Below are positions 55,115 to 63,197 of a stretch of 64,000 nt of DNA, one piece after another (position 1 is the first letter of the stretch; each line of letters starts with the position of its first letter). This DNA comes from Bacteroidaceae bacterium (lineage in GTDB: Bacteria; Bacteroidota; Bacteroidia; Bacteroidales; Bacteroidaceae): the NCBI GenBank assembly GCA_017470425.1, contig JAFUYT010000034.1, positions 17,423-81,422 on the forward strand. Direction: 5' to 3'. A program made the translations under genes and the position numbers. The notes under the pieces were generated by a model, which searched no databases, was not told the DNA's origin, and saw only the letters and a list, made by a program, of their open reading frames with translations.

Positions 55115-55610
55115 ATGAATACACTCCTTTTAGATTATATAAACGCCCAATCTCCGTACAAGGTGATGCAGATGGAGGAATATCCCCACCTCTTCTATTT
55201 CCACACAGATTACGGCGTTGACTATGAAATAAGCATTAAACCTAATGGATACATTCATTCGGAGCGGAGCCTACACTCTTGACATCAGTAATATCTGGGG
55301 ACAGACATCACCTGGTGATATGAAACTCAGACAAACATTGATGGCAATCATTGAGGAATTCTTTCGGTGCAATAATGATGTCATGCTTTATATTACAGAG
55401 ACCGAAGATGGCAAACAAGCATTTCGAGACAGGCTCTTTGTACGCTGGTTTAACACTTATGAAAAACACAATCAGTTCTTCATACAGACAGCTGAAGGCA
55501 AAATGGAAGGACAGACCAACTTCATTGCTATTATCTCCAGAAGAGATAATCCTAAGCTACAATTAGCCATTCACGAATTTGAGAAAACTGTAGCGTTCCT
55601 GTTCGATTAG
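55115..55610 (+). pseudogene. Frameshifted DUF6169-like accessory protein
   Basis: The first frame gives NTLLLDYINAQSPYKVM ... YEISIKPN to 55246. A second frame then continues DTFIRSGAYTLDISN ... FEKTVAFLFD to the stop at 55608-55610. Removing one G of the pair at 55247-55248 joins them into a continuous ~164-residue protein. The joined product resembles the Bacteroidetes DUF6169 family (assignment from memory, moderate confidence); function unknown. Here the gene is broken, or the indel is a sequencing error or slippage variant. The downstream part could still start at ATG 55245. Confidence 0.65.
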
Positions 55611-55633
55611 GCGCATGCAGTGTCACCATCACA

Positions 55634-55691
55634 CCCTCTATAGAGAGTTGCGTGACCCTCTATAGAGGGTTGTCGTAGTCTCTATAGAGGG
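55634..55691. repeat. Tandem palindrome array C (3 units, 22-bp period)
   Basis: 14-bp palindromic cores start at 55634, 55656 and 55678; the middle one is perfect (CCCTCTATAGAGGG). Spacers are 8 nt. The outer flanks also pair (ATCACAC ... GTGTGAT). The array starts 23 nt after the stop of the frameshifted gene. Confidence 0.88.
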
Positions 55692-55750
55692 TGTGATGGA
55701 TGGGTGCGGAGGGGGGGGATACTCCTAAATAATTCGTTGAGAAAAACAGG

Positions 55751-55789
55751 ACGAGCGGCTGTGTCAAGATGAGAGACACAGCCGCTCGT
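55751..55789. terminator. Terminator downstream of third T9SS gene
   Basis: Perfect 15-bp arms ACGAGCGGCTGTGTC (55751-55765) and complement (55775-55789), 9-nt loop, 39 bp beyond the minus-strand gene's stop. Confidence 0.8.
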
Positions 55790-55828
55790 GGGTAGTGGGA
55801 TGGGGTTACGGTGTAACCCGGGATTCGC

Positions 55829-58800
55829 TTACTTGATGGTCACCTTCTTGCCACCGATGATGTAGATGCCACGGCTGAGGCCACGGAGGTCAGCAGCGGA
55901 GGTGACATTGCGGACGATGCGACCGTCGATGCTGTAGAGCGCGCCGGTCATCGCCTTCGCGGGCTCTGCCTCCAGAGAGGTGACTGCAACGGGAGCCTCC
56001 GTGCCGAGATACTCGAGCTTGAAGTTGTCGAAGGGACACCAGTCGTTATCGCTGCTGGGCTTCTCTGCCTTCTTCAGACCGAGGCGGACAGCACCCGTGA
56101 CATCGAGACCCTCGCCATAGCCGAAGACGATTTCGTTGTGGAAGCGGTTGACGGGTTTCTCATCCTCGTCCTTGAGGTTGATGACGAGCTCGAAACCAGT
56201 CTTGGTGTTCACTGACCAGAAGCTGTAGGGCTCTCCTTCAGCAGGAGTCACATCGTACTTAATAAGTGCGTTGTTATCAATCGCCAGCTCGTAAGGAGTG
56301 ATATCGTTGCCGTCATCGTCCTTCTCACCCGTGTAGCGGAATGCTCCACGCTCAAGGTCGCTCCAAGAAACAACATTGACGGCAAGGTCGTTGATGTAGA
56401 AGTACTCGGGGTTCGTGATGGTGCCGGCAGCACGTGCATTGCAGTCGCTGGCGCTACCACCGTAGCGGTAGAGGGCATCGACGCTCAGACGCCAGTAGCC
56501 GTCCTTCAGTTTCGGGAATTCCTGATAGATGTCGAAGGATGTTGCACCCCAGAACTCTGCTGCGCCGTTACCGTCGCCGCCTGCGTTACCCTGCTGTTCG
56601 ACTGTCCAGCCGTTCTTGTTGCCCGTTTCGAAGTCGCCATTGACGATGATGGGCACCACAATGGGATTTGCCTCAGTAGCGTCGTCGAGCTCTTCCATAC
56701 TCAGGATATAGTTGACCCATGCAACAGGCAGAGCGTCAATCCAGCCCTGCATCTGTTCGTTGCTCTGAATCTGGTCATCCTTTTGTGCATCCTGAATTTC
56801 CTGTAAGATAGTGGCGAGTGTCTCGTCGGTAAAGGTTCCCGTACCGTAGCTGTCGTCACGCTTCTTCTCATATTCCGGCAGAACTGTGTCGAAGAGTTTG
56901 TTGTACAGCTCCTCGCTGAGCTTGCAGGCTGCGATGGCTTCCTCCAGCTGTGCGATGACAGCCACCTGGGTCTCGCGGTCAGCGCCGAGGGCTGCACTGG
57001 CAGCAGCCAGAGCTTCACTATACAGAGTTGCGGTCTCCACGACGAAGGGAGCATAAGCTTCCAGCTCTGCGATGAGTGCTTCAATCTCGCCATCGAGCGT
57101 CTCGGGAATGCCATTGTAGTAGATCTCGAAGCCGTCGAAGATACACCAGTGGTTGGCTTGCAGCTCGTTGGTGCCGGCGAAGCCGACGCGGAGAGTGCCG
57201 CCGTCAGCAAGGACGTTACCGCTGACCTCGATGTAGGCCAAAGCAGCCTGCTCGGCGTATGCGGGATCCGTGAAGAGCTCGTGAGCACCCTGCTGGCTGT
57301 TGGGGATATAGTTGCCGTCACCGGCATCCCAGTCGCCAGTCTTTGCTGTCGGCGTACCGAGGGCAGCATTGTTCACGAGATGGGTGTGGTTGGCGCCAGC
57401 GTAGATGTAGGCGTACTCAGTAGCGTCGTAGTCACCATTCTGATAGCCAGGATAGTTGGTGTCGTTGGCAGCTGCACGATAGAACGCGTGGGTCTTGACC
57501 GTGTATTTACCCTTCGGCAGGTTCTCCAAGTCGCGGTAGATGTTGAAGGGACGGGCATCCCAAACCTCAGCCGTGCTGTAGTTGGTCTTGAAGTTGCCGG
57601 TCTTCGTCTCGTTCATCCACACGGGGTTCTCTGCGGGATAACCATTGGCAAAGGCAGTCTGCGTGGTGCCGTATGCGAAGGTCATGTCCTTGAAGAGGGG
57701 GCTGATGTCGAGGCCTTCTTCGATGGGCTCGCCAGCGGCGACGGCATCGTCGAACAATTTCTGGATGTCAGCAGCAATCATGTCGGCATAGCCATCAATC
57801 TTAGCGTTGATCTCCTCGGTGCTGATGGTCTGGTTGTCGTAGCCAGTGGTCAGCTCAGTCTGGAGATTGGTCAGCTTTGCGACGAGTGCATCGTAGCCAG
57901 CCTTCTCGTCGTACTTCTCGATGTCTGCTTCTAACGTTTCAATGAAGGTATTCAGCTTGACGTAGGCAGCCACGGACTCTACGACGGCCTGGCGTGCGCC
58001 GTTGAGCTGTGCAAAAGCGGCCTGATACTCGGCATCCTTGCTATCGTCGGAAACAGCTGTGGCCAATGGCTTGGCAGCAGCGAGAGCCTCCTCCAGTGCA
58101 GTGATGGCAGCCTTTTGTGCATAAGGCTCAGTCTCAAGGTAGCTCTCAGCGGCGGCCACCTCGGCAACAAGAGCCGTGTAGCTGGGCAGGCTCTGAACCT
58201 TGCCCACGTAGGTGAGTTGGAAGTTATCGCCACCAATCCAGTTGAGGTTGGTGTTGTCGATCATCAGACCTACGGTGATGGTGTCAGACTCTGTGGAGAG
58301 GTCAAACGTGTAAGCGAAGTGTGCGGGGTGCCATACATGAGACCATTTGCCCGTCTCCTCATCCTCGGTGTCGGTGCGGTCGCTGGCGAGGGCATCGCCG
58401 TGCAGGCTGATCTTGCCGTCGGAGTAGTAGAGATATACACCCGTGTAGTCTTCTTTCTCAATGTATGCCTCAGCGGCATTATCGGTCTGGTTGATTGCCA
58501 TGGCATCACATTCGAGGATATAGCGGCCGTTGGGAAGTCCGCCGACCTTCTGGTACATCTTACCGTCGTTCAGCGTGTTGGGAGCAGCCACCCAGCTCTC
58601 GATGAAGCCCTGAATGGTGACGCTCTCGTCGGCGCTCTTGTAGGTAGCGCCCTGATACTGGTAGTTACCTGTAGCACCTTCTGGCTTCTCAATAGTCCAA
58701 CCCGTAAGGTTGCCTGCTGAGAGGTCTGCGTTGGTGAGCAGGTACTTGGTCAGATTGATGGGGTTCTCCACGTCGGGATTGGCGTTGATGTAAGCCACGA

Positions 58801-59644
58801 GCGCCTTGGCGACCAGCGGGCGGAGAGCCTCGGTGGCAGCCTTGATCTCATCGGCAGTGGCTTCATCGTTGTTATAGACAGCGCTGGCCTCAGCGTAATC
58901 GGCACCATAGGTGACGGCATCGTTCAGCATCTCATAGAAAGGAACGCGCGCGTTGTAGATGGCCAGTGCTGTTTCGTATGCGCTGTATTCAGCATTGTAA
59001 GCCTCTTGCTTGGCCGTGAGGTCTTCCATGTCAACGCTCTCCTGATTGATGAATTCCCATACGATGTTCTCTGCCTCGATGTCAGAGTTGAACACCACCG
59101 GAGCACCAGGACCTGCGACAGAGGCGTACTGGTCATTGGAGTTGGGATAGGTGCCGAAGTCGGCATTCTGGATGTAGTAGCCATAGCCTTCACCCGTGGG
59201 GTTCAGCTGCCAGGTGTAGCCTCTGTTCTGAGTACCCAGGTCCACAAAGCCGGAAGCCTCGTTGTCGCGGAAGAGCTTCTGGCTGCTTCCGTTCAGGGTG
59301 CAATTGTAGTTTTCGCGCCCGTTATTGGTGCCATGAAAGAGGTACGTACCTGCAACGGGCACGAGTTCGTAGTAGTCGCCCGATGCATCCACGCGGATAG
59401 GCAGCAGGGGAAGTCCTGTGTCGGAAACACTGATCTGGGTACCCCAGCTGTTACCGCCGACGATGAACTGGCCACATCCGACATTGCGGATGAAATAGAC
59501 ATTACCAGCCTCGACTTCTGAAGCAGTAAATTCCAGCTCCAGCGGTGCAGGCTTTGTCGGTTCCACAGGCGCAGTCCATGATTGTGCCATCGCGCTCATA
59601 GTGAGGGCTGCGAGGGCGAAAAATGAAAGTAAACGCTGTTTCAT
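55829..59644 (-). CDS. Large T9SS-sorted surface protein
   Basis: 1,271 residues with a signal peptide (KQRLLSFFALAALTMSAMA). The N-terminal lectin-like module (VYFIRNVGCGQFIVGGNSWG) is related to the start of the 42931 protein. Two or more jelly-roll-type carbohydrate-binding-like domains follow, each ending in motifs such as IGGDNFQLTYVG, HWCIFDGFEIYYNG and WCPFDNFKLEYLG. Alanine/glutamate-rich helical linkers separate them (residues ~200-290, 480-600 and 880-1000). The C-terminus ALYSIDGRIV ... GLSRGIYIIGGKKVTIK is a T9SS sorting domain. Glycan binding at the cell surface is inferred. Unlike the other two T9SS genes, no small-peptide gene follows. Confidence 0.87.
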   Translation of the reverse strand: MKQRLLSFFALAALTMSAMAQSWTAPVEPTKPAPLELEFTASEVEAGNVYFIRNVGCGQFIVGGNSWGTQISVSDTGLPLLPIRVDASGDYYELVPVAGTYLFHGTNNGRENYNCTLNGSSQKLFRDNEASGFVDLGTQNRGYTWQLNPTGEGYGYYIQNADFGTYPNSNDQYASVAGPGAPVVFNSDIEAENIVWEFINQESVDMEDLTAKQEAYNAEYSAYETALAIYNARVPFYEMLNDAVTYGADYAEASAVYNNDEATADEIKAATEALRPLVAKALVAYINANPDVENPINLTKYLLTNADLSAGNLTGWTIEKPEGATGNYQYQGATYKSADESVTIQGFIESWVAAPNTLNDGKMYQKVGGLPNGRYILECDAMAINQTDNAAEAYIEKEDYTGVYLYYSDGKISLHGDALASDRTDTEDEETGKWSHVWHPAHFAYTFDLSTESDTITVGLMIDNTNLNWIGGDNFQLTYVGKVQSLPSYTALVAEVAAAESYLETEPYAQKAAITALEEALAAAKPLATAVSDDSKDAEYQAAFAQLNGARQAVVESVAAYVKLNTFIETLEADIEKYDEKAGYDALVAKLTNLQTELTTGYDNQTISTEEINAKIDGYADMIAADIQKLFDDAVAAGEPIEEGLDISPLFKDMTFAYGTTQTAFANGYPAENPVWMNETKTGNFKTNYSTAEVWDARPFNIYRDLENLPKGKYTVKTHAFYRAAANDTNYPGYQNGDYDATEYAYIYAGANHTHLVNNAALGTPTAKTGDWDAGDGNYIPNSQQGAHELFTDPAYAEQAALAYIEVSGNVLADGGTLRVGFAGTNELQANHWCIFDGFEIYYNGIPETLDGEIEALIAELEAYAPFVVETATLYSEALAAASAALGADRETQVAVIAQLEEAIAACKLSEELYNKLFDTVLPEYEKKRDDSYGTGTFTDETLATILQEIQDAQKDDQIQSNEQMQGWIDALPVAWVNYILSMEELDDATEANPIVVPIIVNGDFETGNKNGWTVEQQGNAGGDGNGAAEFWGATSFDIYQEFPKLKDGYWRLSVDALYRYGGSASDCNARAAGTITNPEYFYINDLAVNVVSWSDLERGAFRYTGEKDDDGNDITPYELAIDNNALIKYDVTPAEGEPYSFWSVNTKTGFELVINLKDEDEKPVNRFHNEIVFGYGEGLDVTGAVRLGLKKAEKPSSDNDWCPFDNFKLEYLGTEAPVAVTSLEAEPAKAMTGALYSIDGRIVRNVTSAADLRGLSRGIYIIGGKKVTIK

Positions 59645-59705
59645 AATTTGGCGAATAAATAGTGATTAGTTAGTGTTTTAAGCAAATTCGCGTACAAATC
59701 GCGTA

Positions 59706-59713
59706 CAAAGATA
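59706..59713 (-). promoter_or_regulatory. -7 box for third T9SS gene
   Basis: TATCTTTG on the minus strand (59706-59713), 61 bp before the ATG; no good -33 box. A 12-bp tandem (CGCGTACAAA-type, twice) overlaps it. The remainder of 59714-59870 holds no feature I can support. Confidence 0.5.
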
Positions 59714-59870
59714 GTAGCTACACGTGTTCCGTGAAGCACATTCTGTAAAAAAACGTGAATCCGTTAAGGTAATTTAACCTTTCGTTGGCATGTCAGATTT
59801 CCATCTCCACTTTTCTATTCTGCCTTCCATTTATCGCCTGCGCAGCCGCGTATTGACTGAATAGCGCCGC

Positions 59871-61850
59871 CTACAGTGCTTCGAGCATGGCGATCATGCG
59901 GTCGCCGAGGGCGCTCTTGCGCTGGATATGGGCCTGGGTCTCCATGACGAAGGGGTTGGTTTCGAAGTCGCCGCGGACCTGCTCGAAGTCGGCCTCCACG
60001 GTGCGCTGGCTGGCGCCGTCGAAGCCGAAGCCGGTGCGGGCGGAGAGGGAGAACTCCTTTTTGGCATCGGCATAGAGCATCTCGTCGAGCCGGACGACGC
60101 TCTGCTTCCAGCGACGTATGATCGTGATGAGGTCCTCGATGGTGATGCGGTCGGGGTAGAGGCCGTAGTACTCAAGCATCTTCTCGTAGGCCCACGTCCA
60201 CTCATACTTGTAGTAGTTTTCGTGCATCTGCAGGAGGGCGCTGTTGAAGGCGTCGCCGGTGGGCACGCGGTCTGCCTCGACGTCGTCGAGGAGGGCGTTG
60301 ACGAGTTCCTTGGGTGCGATGAGTCCTGCGAGATCGACCCAGAGGCCGCGGCCCTCGGTGCGGGTGGGCTTGAGGCCTTCGAGGACGCTCTCGGCGGTGG
60401 AGCAGTCGGTGCGCTCGAGGTGTGAGATGAGGGAGTTGCCGAGGAATTTCTCGATGGCGATGCGGTAGAGCTGCTGCCCGCGGTGGAGGGAGCTGTTGCT
60501 GATCTTGGCGCTCTGGTAGGCATAGACATCGCTGGTGGGTCCGCTGAGGCGCTCGAGTTCCTCGAGGATGTGTAGGCCGCGCAGCATCTTGTCGATGGTG
60601 TAGGGCGAGAGGAGGTTGAAGTTGATCTGATCCATGCGGCCCTCGGGGTGGCGGCGGTCACGCTTGGGCCACTTCTGGGCGTCGCGCACGGTGCCTACGG
60701 AGCGCAGGTTGACGGCTGGTGCGAGGTAGGTCTCGCCGTTCTTCTCGATGAGGTAGGAGAAGGGCAGGTCGCTGGTGTCGGCGTGGCTGCTGTGGCGCCC
60801 CATGACGAGGGAGAAGGCTCCGATGCGGGCGGGCCAGAGGATGTAGCTGTCCGACGATGTCTTGGCGCCGCGCTCCATAGCGCCCTGATGGATGGGGCCG
60901 AGCTTGTACATGTGGTTACTCTGGTTGCTGCCCGAGCCTGCGTTCATGAAGGAGAAGAGGCCGGCGATGAGGAGGGTGCTCTTGTGGTGGGTGACGGTGA
61001 AGGGTCCGGCGAAGATGGCGCAGGCCTCGCCGTTCTCCTCCTGGCAGTTGCAGAAGAAGAGGCTGTCGGAGGCGGAGTAGCCGTGGCCGAGGGTGCAGGC
61101 CTGGCCGACATAGACGCGCGTGAGCGTGGTGCTGTCCTCGACGGCGGAGCCGTCCTGGATGATGAAGTCGTCGGCGATGACGCCGTAGCCGACGTGCACG
61201 GGTGCCTCCTGACGGCTGTTGAGGGTTCCGTTCTTGAGGCGCCCGGCGCCCTCGACCTTCGCGTACGCGCCCACGTACATATTCTTGATGTACCCGGTAT
61301 CTACGATGGTGACGTGTTCGCCGATGGTGCCGCGGGTGCTGGTGCGCTCGGCGGTGCGACGTGCGGCATAGCCCTTGAGGTGCTCGATGAGGAGGGGGCG
61401 GTGGCGGTAGAAGGTCTCGAGGTATGCCTCGTGGGCGGTGAGGTGATCGTGGATGGTCACCTCGCGGCCGCCGGTCTCGTTGAGGACTGCGACCTCGACG
61501 CCGTTGCCGAAGCTGGTGGGGCTGTCGCAGAGGATGATATCGACGTTCTCGATGAACGTGTCGTGGGCGATGTCGTAGTTGGCGATGTAGTTCTTGATGT
61601 TCTCGATGCAGCAGTCATCGCCGATGGTGACATTGTGGAGGGTGGCGTGGAAGAGGCCGGAGTGCTTATGGATGCCGCCGGGCATGTCGAAGCTCTTCGT
61701 GAAGGCTCCGATGCGGATGTCACCCGAGAAACGGGTGTGGCGGATGTACTTCAGGCTGGCATCGTCGGTGATCTGTACGCGTGCCCAGTCCTCGGCGCTG
61801 CAGGCCTGGGACTCCAAGAGGGCGATTTCGGTTTGTGTGAGGGGGCGCAT
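59871..61850 (-). CDS. DUF4954 family protein (left-handed beta-helix)
   Basis: 659 residues from the ATG at 61850; the longer frame (to 61931) would run through a dispersed repeat and the -7 box. The N-terminal ~350 residues contain hexapeptide-like turns (IGAFTKSF, VTIGDDCCIENI, IGEHVTIVDTGYIKN, VHVGYGVIADDFI, VYVGQACTLGHGY) of a left-handed beta-helix as in acyl- and nucleotidyl-transferases. The C-terminal ~300 residues are helical. Conserved in Bacteroidetes, but biochemical function is not established to my knowledge. Confidence 0.85.
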   Translation of the reverse strand: MRPLTQTEIALLESQACSAEDWARVQITDDASLKYIRHTRFSGDIRIGAFTKSFDMPGGIHKHSGLFHATLHNVTIGDDCCIENIKNYIANYDIAHDTFIENVDIILCDSPTSFGNGVEVAVLNETGGREVTIHDHLTAHEAYLETFYRHRPLLIEHLKGYAARRTAERTSTRGTIGEHVTIVDTGYIKNMYVGAYAKVEGAGRLKNGTLNSRQEAPVHVGYGVIADDFIIQDGSAVEDSTTLTRVYVGQACTLGHGYSASDSLFFCNCQEENGEACAIFAGPFTVTHHKSTLLIAGLFSFMNAGSGSNQSNHMYKLGPIHQGAMERGAKTSSDSYILWPARIGAFSLVMGRHSSHADTSDLPFSYLIEKNGETYLAPAVNLRSVGTVRDAQKWPKRDRRHPEGRMDQINFNLLSPYTIDKMLRGLHILEELERLSGPTSDVYAYQSAKISNSSLHRGQQLYRIAIEKFLGNSLISHLERTDCSTAESVLEGLKPTRTEGRGLWVDLAGLIAPKELVNALLDDVEADRVPTGDAFNSALLQMHENYYKYEWTWAYEKMLEYYGLYPDRITIEDLITIIRRWKQSVVRLDEMLYADAKKEFSLSARTGFGFDGASQRTVEADFEQVRGDFETNPFVMETQAHIQRKSALGDRMIAMLEAL

Positions 61851-61889
61851 ATTGAGTTGAGAGTTGACAATTAAAAGTTTAAAGTGATG

Positions 61890-61897
61890 CAAAGGTA
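61890..61897 (-). promoter_or_regulatory. -7 box for DUF4954 gene
   Basis: TACCTTTG on the minus strand, 40 bp before the ATG. The nearest TTTG (61922-61925) is 24 nt away, slightly too far. The stretch between box and ATG is an AGTTGA-type repeat. Confidence 0.5.
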
Positions 61898-62003
61898 TGA
61901 AGTTTCTGTGGAATAGTGGTACAAAATACACTTAAATCTTTCGTCTCTCGGCAAAAAAATGAAATCTGTCAACTCTCAACTGTCAACTGTCAGCGAAAAA
62001 CGT

Positions 62004-62011
62004 TATCTTTG
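62004..62011 (+). promoter_or_regulatory. -7 box immediately before the 62016 ATG
   Basis: TATCTTTG ends 4 nt before the ATG, implying transcription starts at or next to the start codon. Confidence 0.45.
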
Positions 62012-62015
62012 CGGC

Positions 62016-62573
62016 ATGAAACTGATTCGTAACCCGTGGGTGTGGCTCTGCCGTTTCCGCCATCGCAAAGGCTATGGCGTGCACTCTCCGACGGACTACG
62101 CCTTCATCCGTGGTGTGCTCTTAGAGCCGTGGCAGTACTATGCCTACGAGGAGCTGGACGCCCTGCACCCTTGGTGGGTGCGGGCTGCGGGGCTGTACCC
62201 GCTGGCGTGCCGCCGTCTGCTGTTCCGGTTGGCGAACGCGGTGCATCCGCGCACGATCCGGCGCTTCCACGGGCGGCCTGTGGAGGAGGCGTACATGGCG
62301 GCGGCGGTGCCCTCGGCCGAGTGGGTGGAGGGGGCTGCGGACTTCGTGTTCGTGCCGCATGAGTGTCTGGCGGAGGCGGAGGCGCTGGTGGCGCAGATGG
62401 GCAGGAGCGGGATGATGGTCCTGGAGGGCATCCATGCCGACGCGGCCGCGCGGGCGTTGTGGCAGCGTCTGCAGCAGGAGCCCTGCGTGGGCATCACCTA
62501 CGACCTCTACACTTACGGTATTCTATGCTTCGACCGTTCGCGTCACCCCCATCATTACATCGTCAGTTTCTGA
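62016..62573 (+). CDS. Conserved hypothetical protein
   Basis: 185 residues from the ATG at 62016 (upstream in-frame codons come from a repeat). It begins KLIRNPWVWLCRFRHRKGYG and HSPTDYAFIRGVL, a start I associate with a conserved Bacteroidetes family of unknown function. The rest is arginine- and alanine-rich and may be a degenerate methyltransferase-like fold (GMMVLEGIHADAAARALW; YDLYTYGILCFDRSRHPHHYIVSF), but the SAM-binding motif is not clear. No signal peptide. No operon partner. Confidence 0.65.
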   Translation: MKLIRNPWVWLCRFRHRKGYGVHSPTDYAFIRGVLLEPWQYYAYEELDALHPWWVRAAGLYPLACRRLLFRLANAVHPRTIRRFHGRPVEEAYMAAAVPSAEWVEGAADFVFVPHECLAEAEALVAQMGRSGMMVLEGIHADAAARALWQRLQQEPCVGITYDLYTYGILCFDRSRHPHHYIVSF

Positions 62574-62651
62574 ACCCGACGCTCTCCGCCCCCCTTTCGG
62601 TGGCCTTTTTTGTCGCTCTGCGGGTCATGTTTATATTATTTCGGGGTTCTC

Positions 62652-62705
62652 ATGCAAAATATTTGCATTTTCTGCATCGTGAATAACGAATTCTTTGTAC
62701 CTTCG
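62652..62705 (+). promoter_or_regulatory. Inverted repeat and -7-like box before DUF2795 gene
   Basis: ATGCAAAATATTTGCAT (62652-62668) is a 7-bp inverted repeat with a 3-nt centre. TACCTTCG (62698-62705) resembles a -7 box with one mismatch. The leader to the ATG at 62777 contains a TCAACT-type repeat (62728-62774). Confidence 0.4.
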
Positions 62706-62776
62706 CGCCCGCAAAAAAAGGTATGCAACGCTAAACTATCAACTATCAACTTTAAACTATCAACTCTAAACTTAAT

Positions 62777-62998
62777 ATGTACTGGACACTGGAACTTGCA
62801 TCAAAACTGGAGGATGCCCCCTGGCCTGCAACCAAGGAGGAGCTCATTGACTACGCCGTTCGCAGCGGCGCCCCCCTGGAGGTCATCGAGAACCTGGAAG
62901 AAATCGAGGACGAGGGCGACATCTACGAGAACATCGAGGACGTCTGGCCCGACTACCCCACGAAAGAAGACTTCCTCTTCAACGAGGATGAGTATTAG
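62777..62998 (+). CDS. DUF2795 family small acidic protein
   Basis: 73 residues, very acidic. Begins YWTLELASKLEDAPWPATKE and ends DVWPDYPTKEDFLFNEDEY, matching the highly conserved Bacteroidetes DUF2795 proteins. Function unknown; probably cytoplasmic. It is the last core gene before the integrated element. Confidence 0.85.
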   Translation: MYWTLELASKLEDAPWPATKEELIDYAVRSGAPLEVIENLEEIEDEGDIYENIEDVWPDYPTKEDFLFNEDEY

Positions 62999-63049
62999 AC
63001 TGTAGATTTTGTCTAAGCAATTAAATATCAGCGAGATAAGCAAATTTTA

Positions 63050-63190
63050 TTTGTTTGTCTCGTTGGTGTTTTATGGTCTTAAACAGCCTGATTTGTTTGC
63101 CTAAATTGCAATTTTTAACCCTTAAAATCGAGTTTGTTTGTCTAAAAGTTAGTACTTTTGCACATCCTCAGGAATAATAAGACAAACAAA
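63050..63190. repeat. 11-bp iterons upstream of integrase
   Basis: TTTGTTTGTCT at 63050-63060 and 63133-63143, TTTGTTTGCCT at 63092-63102 (spacing 42 and 41 bp), and the exact reverse complement AGACAAACAAA at 63180-63190, 8 bp before the integrase ATG. A -7 box TACTTTTG lies at 63153-63160. Layout suits integrase or excisionase arm sites, or an autoregulatory operator. Confidence 0.7.
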
Positions 63191-63197
63191 TAAGATT

